DNA of 20,672 nucleotides from WYZ-LMO2 sp040514265 (GTDB taxonomy: Archaea; Halobacteriota; Archaeoglobi; Archaeoglobales; Archaeoglobaceae), in contig JBEVCD010000043.1 of NCBI GenBank assembly GCA_040514265.1, positions 1-20,672 of the forward strand, given 5' to 3'. The translations under genes were made by a program, and so were the position numbers. The notes under the pieces are model-generated. The model was not told the origin of the DNA, ran no database searches, and saw only the letters and a program-made list of their open reading frames with translations. Positions 13,357 to 20,079 of this stretch are shown piece after piece; position 1 is the first letter of the stretch; each line of letters opens with the position of its first letter.

Positions 13357-14408
13357 ACGAACATCTGCCTCGGCGGCTGCTTCGATGGCATCTTAACTTT
13401 TTCTACCGCTTTCAGCAAGTCCGAAGTGTCAACGTAATCTCTTCCGTCGGCTATAGCCTTGTGGAGGGCGGACTTTATAACCTTCTCAACGAGGTCCCGC
13501 CCGCTGAAGCCCTCGGTGTTCGTAGCCACGACTTCGAGCTGTGCCCTCACCTGCAGAGGGAAGTCGGCGAGGTTTCTTCGAAGTATTTCCAGCCTCTCCT
13601 CGTAGCTTGGAAGCTTGAACTCTATCTCCTCCTCGAACCTGCTCCTTATCGAAGGGTCCAGCAGCTCTATCCTGTTCGTAGCCGCTATTGTGCATATCCC
13701 CTCGTTGCTCTGAATCCCGTCGAGCTCGGTCAGCAGCGCGTTGACAACTTCTGATACGTCTCCCCTTAAGTCTTGATAGCTCCTGTCGAGTGCTATCGCG
13801 TCGAACTCGTCGAGGAAGACTATACAGGGCGCCAGACGACGAGCCCTGTCGTAGAGTTCGTGTATCCTCTTCGCACCGTCGCCGACGTGCTCGCCTATGA
13901 GCTTCGTGGACTTCACGGAGAGGAAAGGTCTCTTAGACTCGTTCGAAAGGGCTTTGGCTAACATCGTCTTACCGGTTCCCGGTGGACCGTGGAAGAGAAC
14001 GTTGCGGGGAGCCCACTTCCCGAACCTCTCCGGACTCTTGAGAAACTCAAGTATGACCTTCGCCTTCTTCTTCGCCTCCTCCTGCCCCACGACGTCTTCG
14101 AGTTTTACGTCTCTTACTATCTCGGTCTCTATGACCTTCTGCTCCCCCTCGACGAGAATTATCGTCGAGTCTGAAATGTAACCAGCAGCGGGCTCAGCCT
14201 CGACGACCTCGAAGGCAAAATCCGGAAACATCCTCATGTCGAATAGGATCTTGCCCTTCTTCACGAACTCGCCCTTCCACTGCTCCTTCGCGTAGACGTC
14301 GAAGACCTTCTGGTTGTCCACCCTCGGGTACTCGTGGTAACTGGCTTTGAGCGGGTATCCGAGGGGCCTGAGTATTACGTACTTCAGCTCCCCGACGTCT
14401 TTCGCCAT
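13353..14408 (-). CDS. AMA-like AAA ATPase (proteasome/unfolding ATPase of Archaeoglobus and methanogens)
   Basis: A 351-aa protein with a single AAA module and a beta-rich N-domain (about 1-95). Walker A is GPPGTGKT (141-148), Walker B CIVFLDEFDAI (195-205), sensor 1 AATNR (242-246, Asn245), and candidate arginine fingers are Arg255/Arg257 in DPSIRSRFEEE. Size and architecture fit AMA, a hexameric AAA protein described from Archaeoglobus and methanogens and, as I recall, linked to a network of proteasomal ATPases. The C-terminus ends Met-Phe-Val, an HbYX-like tail with Phe for Tyr that could dock on the 20S alpha ring. The pore loop reads HVG (174-176) where PAN has Phe-Ile-Gly. It is divergent from the zinc-finger gene across one shared TATA box. 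The AMA assignment is inferred, not aligned. Confidence 0.82.
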   Translation of the reverse strand: MAKDVGELKYVILRPLGYPLKASYHEYPRVDNQKVFDVYAKEQWKGEFVKKGKILFDMRMFPDFAFEVVEAEPAAGYISDSTIILVEGEQKVIETEIVRDVKLEDVVGQEEAKKKAKVILEFLKSPERFGKWAPRNVLFHGPPGTGKTMLAKALSNESKRPFLSVKSTKLIGEHVGDGAKRIHELYDRARRLAPCIVFLDEFDAIALDRSYQDLRGDVSEVVNALLTELDGIQSNEGICTIAATNRIELLDPSIRSRFEEEIEFKLPSYEERLEILRRNLADFPLQVRAQLEVVATNTEGFSGRDLVEKVIKSALHKAIADGRDYVDTSDLLKAVEKVKMPSKQPPRQMFV

Positions 14409-14433
14409 CTCGTTGTATTTTTCCTCGGCAGAC

Positions 14434-14442
14434 TATTAAATC
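14434..14442. promoter_or_regulatory. Bidirectional TATA element (AAA ATPase / zinc-finger protein)
   Basis: TATTAAATC in a 53-base intergenic gap. Its centre lies about 29 bases from the ATPase ATG (14408, minus) and 25 from the zinc-finger ATG (14462, plus). There is no other A/T-rich block correctly spaced for either gene and no Shine-Dalgarno, so one box probably drives both leaderless transcripts. Confidence 0.6.
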
Positions 14443-14461
14443 CTTTGCCAGATGTGACGTT

Positions 14462-15034
14462 ATGAGACAGTACATATACTGTGACGCGTGTAAGGAGGAA
14501 ACCCTTCACGAGCTCGTGAGGGAGGAGAAGAAGCTCTACCGCTGCACCGTGTGCGGAACGCACACGGTTTACTCCGCACCGAGGGAACTTGAGCTTAGGG
14601 CTGTGATAAGCAGGGGTTCCAGGTCGGAGGTCGGGAGGCTGAGGGTCAGAGTCGGCGAGCTGATAAGGAAGGGTGAGGAGTACATCGTGGAAACCGACGA
14701 CGGTCACAGAATCGGCGAGGTAACTTCGATCGAGCTGAAGAAGGGTGTGAGGAGCGAGGCTGCGGTAGCAGAAGACGTAGCTACCGTTTGGCTGCGCGAC
14801 GTAGGAGAGGTCATCGTGAAGTTCAGCCTGCACAAGAGGAGCGTGACGACGCCTTACAAGATGCTCGTCGACGGTGAAACGGAGTTCGAGGTTGGGGAAG
14901 TTCTGGAGATAGACGGCAAGAAGTTCAGAGTCCACAGGATCAAGCTGAAGGAGGGAGGGGTGCTAAGGAAAGTAGGCAGCAGGGCTAGGGCAAGGGATAT
15001 CAAGAGGGTTTACGCGAAGTATGAGGGCAAGTAA
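14462..15034 (+). CDS. Archaeal zinc-finger protein (COG1326 / HVO_0476-like)
   Basis: A 190-aa protein beginning with a zinc ribbon: CDAC (7-10) and CTVC (28-31) provide four cysteine ligands. The remaining 150 residues are beta-rich, with blocks such as VIVKFSLHKRSVTTPYKMLV and KFRVHRIKLKEGG, as in the uncharacterised archaeal COG1326 family (HVO_0476 type). No reaction is known to me; nucleic-acid binding is the usual guess for a zinc ribbon joined to a beta domain. The ATG at 14462 is 25 bases from the central TATA element. The stop overlaps the start of the nucleotidyltransferase gene by 14 bases, so the two are probably co-expressed. Confidence 0.82.
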   Translation: MRQYIYCDACKEETLHELVREEKKLYRCTVCGTHTVYSAPRELELRAVISRGSRSEVGRLRVRVGELIRKGEEYIVETDDGHRIGEVTSIELKKGVRSEAAVAEDVATVWLRDVGEVIVKFSLHKRSVTTPYKMLVDGETEFEVGEVLEIDGKKFRVHRIKLKEGGVLRKVGSRARARDIKRVYAKYEGK

Positions 15035-16010
15035 ACCCCTAAGGCTGAGGGACTTCGTCAGAGTTGGGAGCCTGTATTTCTCCGTGGTCGGGTACAGGAA
15101 CGAAAGAGCCGTCAAGTGCTTCCTGCGATACGCTCCCGGAGACGGTGACAGAGTTAAGGACGGCGTACGCTACAAGAAGCTGAGCCACGAAGAAGCTGTG
15201 AACTACGCAGCAGCCAGGAAGTTCTTCGACGGGAGCGTGTTCAGAATACCGCACTCCGAGATAGACGAGGTCTTCAAACCCGAGGAAAGGTTACCCGAGG
15301 TCATGGACCCGGAAGTTAGAAAGGTCGTCGAGTTCTTCTCTCCGGAAGTGCCGCTCGATTCCATGGGAGTTACGGGTTCGCGCCTCATAGGCTTGAAGGG
15401 TGACGACAGCGACGTAGATTTCATCGTCTACGGTGAGCACTGGTTCAGGGCGAGGGAGATGCTGATTGTCGGAATCAGGAAGGGCAAGCTCAGCGAGCCG
15501 GACGAGGAGACTTGGGAGTTCATTTACAAAAAGAGGAGAGTTCCGCTGCCCTACGACGTGTTTCTGATCCACGAGAGGAGAAAGTACCACAGGGCTTTCG
15601 TGGGAAGCACTTACTTCGACCTCCTCTACGTCAGAGGTTACGGGGAGCTCGAAAGGGACATACCCGAGGAACCGGGGACGAAGCTGGGACTCGCAGAAGT
15701 CGTCGCCAGGGTCACCGACGACAGTTACGTGTTCGACTATCCCTCCTACTACCCGCTGGACTCGGGTTTCAAAGCCGTCCTCTGCTTCACCCACACCTAC
15801 GCTGGACAGGCTTTGAGGGGGGAAAGAATATACGCGAGGGGAGTGGTCGAGGAGATAGATGGAGAGCGCTACTTAGTCGTCGGGACGAGCAGGGAAACGC
15901 AGGAAGAGTTCATAGTCTCCCTCGACCTCATCGAGCGTTCTCAGCTCAGTGGCGAGTTCGAGAGCTGGCTAAGAGGGCTGCCCCCTTTGCAACAGCGAGG
16001 TCGTCCCTGA
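15021..16010 (+). CDS. Predicted nucleotidyltransferase (COG1665-like)
   Basis: A 329-aa protein with a polymerase-beta-type nucleotidyltransferase core: GVTGSRLIGL (116-125) followed by DDSDVDFIVYG (128-138), giving the Gly-Ser and DxD (Asp131, Asp133) catalytic signature. About 110 residues precede the core and 190 follow, including a region with KRRVPLPYDVFLIHERRKYH. Similar archaeal proteins are only called predicted nucleotidyltransferase, so substrate (tRNA, protein or small molecule) is unknown. The ATG at 15021 lies 14 bases inside the zinc-finger gene, implying coupling; that suggests the zinc ribbon may help select the nucleic-acid or protein target. The last 65 bases are antisense to the ROK kinase gene. 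Confidence 0.8.
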   Translation: MRASKPLRLRDFVRVGSLYFSVVGYRNERAVKCFLRYAPGDGDRVKDGVRYKKLSHEEAVNYAAARKFFDGSVFRIPHSEIDEVFKPEERLPEVMDPEVRKVVEFFSPEVPLDSMGVTGSRLIGLKGDDSDVDFIVYGEHWFRAREMLIVGIRKGKLSEPDEETWEFIYKKRRVPLPYDVFLIHERRKYHRAFVGSTYFDLLYVRGYGELERDIPEEPGTKLGLAEVVARVTDDSYVFDYPSYYPLDSGFKAVLCFTHTYAGQALRGERIYARGVVEEIDGERYLVVGTSRETQEEFIVSLDLIERSQLSGEFESWLRGLPPLQQRGRP

Positions 16011-16686
16011 TACAGACCAAGCGGAATTCGAACTCCTCGTCGACGTATTTCCTCAGCCTCGCCTCCACGATTTCCCCGTTTAGTCTTCCGCCTATTCTGC
16101 CGCCGAGTGCTACGACCTCAGGGTCGAGGAGCATGACAGCGAAAGCTAAAGCCCTGCAAAACAGCTCAAAACCCAGAGTTGCATATACCCTGCCACTCTC
16201 AATCAGCCTCTTTGCATCCATGTACCTGCCGCCGAAGATGGCTTCAAGGTGCCCGGTTTTTCCGCAGCCGCAAACCCGTCTGTTGGCAGCGAAAGTGTGC
16301 CCGATCTCCCCGGCAAGACCATTTCCCCTGTAAAGTTCACCTTCCACGATTATACCGCTTCCAATGCCTGTTCCGACCGTTACTCCGAGCAGATTCTTCG
16401 CTCCCAGCTCCTTCGCAGCAAAGTAGGCGAAGCAGTTCGCATCGTTCTCGATTACGAACCTGTCGAAGTCCACCTTCGGCAGCGAGGCTATGTTGGGGGA
16501 CTTCACGAACCTCCTTCCCTTTATCCACGCGGCGATACCTATTCCCACAGCTTCAGCTACGCTCGCGAGCTCTTCGAGCTTTCTTTCACTCAGCTCTTTC
16601 GTTTCGATGGTCTCCAGATACTTAAATTCGCCGTCGTAGGCTACGATGTCTGTGTTCGTTCCGCCAACGTCGATTCCGACTATCAT
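15946..16686 (-). CDS. ROK-family sugar kinase (glucokinase-like)
   Basis: An ATP-dependent hexose or amino-sugar kinase of the ROK family. The phosphate-1 motif is GIDVGGTNTD (4-13), the catalytic Asp82 is in ENDANCFAYFAA (80-91), the ATP loop is GVTVGTGIGSGIIVEG (101-116), and the zinc region is GEIGHTF...CGCGKTGHLEA (126-149). The usual zinc ligands are one His and three Cys; here His130, Cys139 and Cys141 are kept but the fourth position is His146. At 246 aa it is about 50 residues shorter than typical ROK kinases. The substrate is not readable. The gene shares a TATA element with AMMECR1, and its conserved C-terminus (LAVAKGAALLA) lies in the 65-bp overlap with the nucleotidyltransferase, so that overlap is genuine. 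Confidence 0.88.
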   Translation of the reverse strand: MIVGIDVGGTNTDIVAYDGEFKYLETIETKELSERKLEELASVAEAVGIGIAAWIKGRRFVKSPNIASLPKVDFDRFVIENDANCFAYFAAKELGAKNLLGVTVGTGIGSGIIVEGELYRGNGLAGEIGHTFAANRRVCGCGKTGHLEAIFGGRYMDAKRLIESGRVYATLGFELFCRALAFAVMLLDPEVVALGGRIGGRLNGEIVEARLRKYVDEEFEFRLVCIRDDLAVAKGAALLASSRTRH

Positions 16687-16705
16687 CGCGCAGTCGCACT
16701 CAAGG

Positions 16706-16715
16706 TTATATTTTC
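16706..16715. promoter_or_regulatory. Bidirectional TATA element (ROK kinase / AMMECR1)
   Basis: TTATATTTTC in a 48-base gap is centred about 24 bases from the ROK ATG (16686, minus) and 25 bases from the AMMECR1 ATG (16735, plus). Neither gene has a Shine-Dalgarno, which fits one box serving two leaderless transcripts. Confidence 0.6.
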
Positions 16716-16734
16716 GTATCGCGAACTAGTAGGC

Positions 16735-17340
16735 ATGAGGAGGCTAACGATCGATGAAGGTGAGAAAGCCGTAAGGCTCGCGAGAAGGGCTATCGAAACT
16801 TACCTCGAAAGCAGAAAAGTTCTGAAGGAGAGGCTCGGAGGCGTCTTCGAGGAGAAAAGAGGAGTATTTACGACTCTGACAAAGCACGGTCAGCTCAGAG
16901 GTTGCATAGGCTTTCCGTATCCGATAAAGAGGCTGGACGAGGCTATAATAGAGTCGGCGATAGCCGCAGCCGTCGACGACCCGCGCTTCGAGCCTGTGAG
17001 GCTCAGCGAGATGGACGAGATAGAGGTCGAAGTTACCGTCCTGACGCCGCCCGAGAAGATAAACGCAAAGCCAAAAGACATGCCGAAGTTCGTGGAAATC
17101 GGGAGGCACGGGTTGATGGTCAGAATGGGTCCTTTCTCGGGGCTCCTGCTGCCGCAGGTTGCGGTAGAATACAACTTCGACGAGGTAGAGTTTCTGAGCG
17201 AGACTTGCATGAAAGCTGGGCTGCCTCCAGACTGCTGGCTGAGCGGAGCCGAAGTTTACCGATTCGAGGGGCAGATATTCAAGGAAGTGGAACCCCGCGG
17301 AAAGGTGGTGGAGGTCGATCTCAAGAGCTGCAAGTTATGA
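16735..17340 (+). CDS. AMMECR1 domain protein
   Basis: A 201-aa single-domain AMMECR1 protein. The hallmark LRGCIG is at 54-59, in KHGQLRGCIGFPYPIKRL, followed by AAAVDDPRFEPVRLSEMDEIEVEVTVL and HGLMVRMGPFSGLLLPQVAVE, the conserved core of the family. The Cys in LRGCIG and nearby polar residues suggest an enzyme or redox role, but function is unproven; the human homologue gives its name to a contiguous-gene syndrome. The reading frame stays open far upstream (to 16249), but that part is antisense to the ROK kinase. The ATG at 16735 matches the family N-terminus and is 25 bases from a TATA box. The gene is convergent with the TPR gene, overlapping it by 6 bases. Confidence 0.92.
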   Translation: MRRLTIDEGEKAVRLARRAIETYLESRKVLKERLGGVFEEKRGVFTTLTKHGQLRGCIGFPYPIKRLDEAIIESAIAAAVDDPRFEPVRLSEMDEIEVEVTVLTPPEKINAKPKDMPKFVEIGRHGLMVRMGPFSGLLLPQVAVEYNFDEVEFLSETCMKAGLPPDCWLSGAEVYRFEGQIFKEVEPRGKVVEVDLKSCKL

Positions 17341-18279
17341 GGCTGAAAAGCCCGGCAGTCTCTCCTGAATCTCCCTGAACTTCCTGCTGGAAAGCAAGTA
17401 GTACCTCTCGGCTTCGCCGAACTCCTTCATCTCCCTCTTGAGGTCACCCATGTGCCTGAGAGCAGCCGCTACGAACTGCGCAAAGGTCGAGTCGCTCTTT
17501 TCGAGCTCCTCAAATATCTCAAGCGCCTCCCTCAGCTTGCTTTCGGCTTCGCCGAACCTCGCAACCCTGCGTAGATACACGGCGTAGTTGCTGAGCAGCA
17601 CAGCCAGCCCGAACTTTGCACTAGCCTCGCTCTCGACGAGTTTTCTGTATACCTCCTCCGCCTCCCTGTAGCACGACTCGGCGCTCTCGAAGTCTCCGAG
17701 CTTCACGTAAATCTCCGCAGCGCTGGTTAGCGTTTCGGCGAGCTTTTCGAAGTCTCCGAGTTTTCTGAACGTCTCGATAGCCTCCTCGACCTTCACCTTC
17801 GCGTCTGCGAACCTCTCCTGCTCGTAGTAAATTGCCGACAGCTCCTTCTCAACCTCAGCCAGTGCTTCCTCGTCTCCCATCTCCTCGCAGATCCTCTCAG
17901 CCTCGATGAGCATTCTCTCCGCTCTCTCCTTCATGTTCATCAGCGTCAGAGCTCTCGCGGCGTTTATCATGAGCTTGGGAGCTATCGACATCATTCCGAG
18001 CTCCTTCGCGAGTTTAACGCCGTTGATCGAGGCTAGGACGCACGAGACGAGAGACCTGTTGTCGTGCTCCTTGGAGCACTCGATCGATGTATTCACGAAG
18101 TGAACGATGAGCGCGAGGTCCCTCCACAAACCCCCCACATCTTTCAGAACCTCGGGCTTTTTGATCGAGCTCTCGACCACACTCCTTACATCTTCGGGAG
18201 CGCTTCTGATTAGCAGTTCGAAGGCTTCTCCAACCTTTTCTTCCCTGAGCAGCCTCTCGATTTCCCGAACGAGTTCCAT
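17335..18279 (-). CDS. Tetratricopeptide-repeat protein
   Basis: A 314-aa all-helical cytoplasmic protein with no signal peptide. From about residue 115 there are four to five TPR units, for example EALAEVEKELSAIYYEQERF, ETLTSAAEIYVKLGDFESAE, LLSNYAVYLRRVARFGEAES and ALRHMGDLKREMKEFGEAER, each with the Ala/Gly/Tyr/Ala spacing of TPR helix pairs. Residues 1-110 are helical but less regular. TPR scaffolds mediate protein-protein contacts; the partner is unknown. A TTAAAAA box 25 bases upstream suggests its own leaderless transcript although DUF1464 lies only 33 bases upstream on the same strand. Its TAA immediately precedes, on the opposite strand, the TGA of AMMECR1 (17335-17340). Confidence 0.85.
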   Translation of the reverse strand: MELVREIERLLREEKVGEAFELLIRSAPEDVRSVVESSIKKPEVLKDVGGLWRDLALIVHFVNTSIECSKEHDNRSLVSCVLASINGVKLAKELGMMSIAPKLMINAARALTLMNMKERAERMLIEAERICEEMGDEEALAEVEKELSAIYYEQERFADAKVKVEEAIETFRKLGDFEKLAETLTSAAEIYVKLGDFESAESCYREAEEVYRKLVESEASAKFGLAVLLSNYAVYLRRVARFGEAESKLREALEIFEELEKSDSTFAQFVAAALRHMGDLKREMKEFGEAERYYLLSSRKFREIQERLPGFSAS

Positions 18280-18298
18280 ATTGCGCTTTGGAAATTGA

Positions 18299-18308
18299 GC
18301 TTAAAAAG
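18299..18308 (-). promoter_or_regulatory. TATA box of the TPR gene
   Basis: CTTTTTAAGC on the minus strand is centred 25 bases before the ATG at 18279, within the 33-base gap after DUF1464. The spacing suits a leaderless start. Confidence 0.55.
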
Positions 18309-18312
18309 GTTT

Positions 18313-19422
18313 TTAGAACTCCACGGCTGGCTTTGGAACCTTGGGGTGAAAGATGTAGTCGTAGCAAGTCCCCTTGGCTTCTCTTATCCTCATCCAATCG
18401 ATTAGATCGGAGAACTTTCCACCAGCGAGCCCGTCAGCTACTACGGCGTATCCCTGAGCTGTTTCCTTCGTTATTTTCGCACCTTCCAGCGTTCCGAGCT
18501 TCCTGACTTCCGCGTACTTCGACAGTCTGTCCTCCAACTCCTTCCGAACTTCTCTGAACCTCGTGAGCCTTCCGGAAAGCAGGATCTCTCTGGGCTTCAC
18601 CGGGCTCGCAGCAACGGCTTTCTCGACCCCCTCGAACATGGCTTCCCACGCAACCCTAGCCTTTCCGTCCCGCTCCTCCACGAACTCCTCAAGGCTGCTA
18701 ACTCCGGCGATTGATGCGCAGCCCCCGACGAATATGTCGGCTTTTTCCCAGTTCTTCGCCAGCTGAACGACCTCCTGATCGGCGTAGCCCATCGTCAGGA
18801 ACCCGGGTCCGAGCATCGTCGTTCCCCCGAAGCCGTCAACTATTCTTCCCCCCTCCACGCTGATCACGGCGTTGTAGCCGAAACCCATCTCGACGAGCAC
18901 GAGCGAAACTTCTCCGTAATTCAGCTTCAGCCTGCGGGATTGATCGTAGACGGCAAGAACCGTTACTGCCATCTTGTCTGCCGTTCCCATGTCGACCTTG
19001 TTCAGCTTCCTGTGCAGCGGGACGGTCGGCAGGTTCACGACGCCGGGTATGAAGACGGCTGGCAGGTTTCTCCTCCTCATCTCCACTATCGTCCTCGCCA
19101 TTGCGCGGTAGATGTTTGCACCCACAAAGCCCTTCTCAACAGCTTTTTCGATTTCTTCCCTGCTCGTCATGAGTATGTAGGTATAGTACCAGTCTTCGAG
19201 TCTCTCCAGAGGTATCGAGTCGAGTCTCCGGACCTCTACACCGTATCCCGACGGAGCAGCTATCAGGTCGGCTTCAAATTCGCCAATCGCTTCAATCAGA
19301 ATTTCCGGATTTTCGGCGACTTCGACCGTCTCCAGAGACCTCTCAAATACAACTTTCCCGTCTTCTAGTCCGCAGAGGTCCATACTCTTGGTCCCCGGAT
19401 CGATGCCCAGCGCCCGAACCAT
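18313..19422 (-). CDS. DUF1464 family protein (ASKHA/butyrate-kinase-like)
   Basis: A 369-aa protein of the archaeal DUF1464 family, a branch of the acetate/sugar kinase-Hsp70-actin superfamily. The first phosphate loop is ALGIDPGTKSMDLCG (4-18). KVDMGTADKMAVTVLAVYDQ (142-161) is the strongest family block, and VEMGFGYNAVISVEGGRIVDG is the second phosphate-loop region. ILLSGRLTRF supplies the adenosine-side loop. Such proteins are often annotated as butyrate-kinase-like, but no reaction is established that I know of. Full length, with its start at 19422, 23 bases from the assembly gap, so most of its promoter is lost in the Ns; the remaining AAAATAAAA sits too close (about 19 bases) to be a well-spaced TATA box. 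TPR protein downstream on the same strand. Confidence 0.88.
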   Translation of the reverse strand: MVRALGIDPGTKSMDLCGLEDGKVVFERSLETVEVAENPEILIEAIGEFEADLIAAPSGYGVEVRRLDSIPLERLEDWYYTYILMTSREEIEKAVEKGFVGANIYRAMARTIVEMRRRNLPAVFIPGVVNLPTVPLHRKLNKVDMGTADKMAVTVLAVYDQSRRLKLNYGEVSLVLVEMGFGYNAVISVEGGRIVDGFGGTTMLGPGFLTMGYADQEVVQLAKNWEKADIFVGGCASIAGVSSLEEFVEERDGKARVAWEAMFEGVEKAVAASPVKPREILLSGRLTRFREVRKELEDRLSKYAEVRKLGTLEGAKITKETAQGYAVVADGLAGGKFSDLIDWMRIREAKGTCYDYIFHPKVPKPAVEF

Positions 19423-19445
19423 GTTTCATCTTGCTGTTTTATTTT

Positions 19446-19545
19446 NNNNNNNNNNNNNNNNNNNNNNNNNNNNNNNNNNNNNNNNNNNNNNNNNNNNNNN
19501 NNNNNNNNNNNNNNNNNNNNNNNNNNNNNNNNNNNNNNNNNNNNN
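19446..19545. other. Assembly gap (100 Ns)
   Basis: Exactly 100 N characters, the conventional placeholder for a scaffold gap of unknown size. The order of the DUF1464 side and the tRNA-Leu side is therefore only as reliable as the scaffolding, and genes may be missing here. Confidence 0.98.
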
Positions 19546-19592
19546 ACCAACACTCTCTGTAACCATGTGCTGTTTTCCAGCGGACGGTGAAG

Positions 19593-19600
19593 TTTATAAG
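19593..19600 (+). promoter_or_regulatory. TATA box of tRNA-Leu
   Basis: TTTATAAG is centred 26 bases before the tRNA 5' end at 19623, the standard archaeal spacing. Confidence 0.65.
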
Positions 19601-19878
19601 CTCTGTATCGAAGAGTCATCGAGCGGGGGTTGCCGAGTGGCCAAAGGCGGGGGACTCAAGATCCCCTCCCGTAGGGGTTCGAGGGTTCGAATCCCTCCCC
19701 CCGCATGTCGCCACGCACGGTAAGCGGCTAAAAACTCCGCAAGAAGTCTGTTCGTCAGCCTGCTGACGTCGAAGCCCTCGGACTCCAGCTCAGCAACGAT
19801 ATCGGCATCGAATATAATTGTCCGTTTTGTTTTCCGCTGCTCGTTAACGCTCTCTCCGCCCGGAGTGTCCCCTGACAT
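19594..19878 (-). CDS. Ribbon-helix-helix/CcdA-like antitoxin remnant reading into antisense tRNA-Leu
   Basis: From ATG 19878 the first 45 or so residues look like a small antitoxin or RHH regulator: TKRTIIFDADIVAELESEGF gives a beta strand and helix, then DVSRLTNRLLAEFLAAYRAW a second helix, similar to CcdA-type C-terminal and RHH proteins. After RHAGG the frame enters the complement of tRNA-Leu (IRTLEPLREGILSPPPLATR) and does not stop until 19594. The tRNA part is not expected to be meaningful protein, so the natural C-terminus appears lost. The frame is open further upstream to 19932. No toxin gene is adjacent and no clear promoter is visible. A gene truncated at a tRNA 3' end suggests recombination at an attachment site. 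Family call is tentative. Confidence 0.4.
   Translation of the reverse strand: MSGDTPGGESVNEQRKTKRTIIFDADIVAELESEGFDVSRLTNRLLAEFLAAYRAWRHAGGGIRTLEPLREGILSPPPLATRQPPLDDSSIQSL
19623..19705 (+). tRNA. tRNA-Leu(CAA)
   Basis: Acceptor GCGGGGG (19623-19629) pairs with CCCCCGC (19698-19704), and A at 19705 is the discriminator. The anticodon arm GGGGA-CTCAAGA-TCCCC presents CAA (UUG codon). A long variable arm (TCCCGTAGGGG-type stem) marks a class II tRNA, and the T arm is GAGGG-TTCGAAT-CCCTC. CCA is not encoded. No intron is needed for a good fold. Confidence 0.95.
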
Positions 19879-20043
19879 GAGCGCTGTTAGAGCTGAGAGG
19901 GTTTGAAGCTCTAGCAGTTCTGCACAGCACAAGATAGCGCCATCCGCAGACTGCGAGAAAGATCCTCGACGAATTCAACGAGAGGGGTTTGACATAACTC
20001 TACCAGATTCGATCCCCCTTCATCGGTGCTGGACAGCAGGTCT
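19879..20043. other. Short stretch with a possible frameshifted coding remnant
   Basis: On the plus strand HPQTARKILDEFNERG can be read around 19940-19990 and continues one frame over as FDITLPDSIPLHR, which looks like the end of a small helical DNA-binding or antitoxin-type protein with a one-base shift. It is too short to assign. Otherwise nothing recognised. Confidence 0.25.
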
Positions 20044-20054
20044 AAAAAATTTAT
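20044..20054 (+). promoter_or_regulatory. TATA box of the Cdc48-N-like gene
   Basis: AAAAAATTTAT is centred about 30 bases before the ATG at 20080. It favours that ATG over the in-frame ATGs at 20026 and 20053, which lie upstream of or inside the box. Confidence 0.5.
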
Positions 20055-20079
20055 GCTATCGCTTAGAATTCTTGGGATC

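Noticed and set aside
16249..16734. 162-codon N-terminal extension of the AMMECR1 frame
   Set aside because: It is antisense to the well-conserved ROK kinase, contains no recognisable domain, and the ATG at 16735 matches the family start and TATA spacing.
20026..20079. Longer start of the Cdc48-N-like protein at 20026 or 20053
   Set aside because: The upstream ATGs lie before or inside the probable TATA box, and the added residues have no counterpart in the VAT N-domain.
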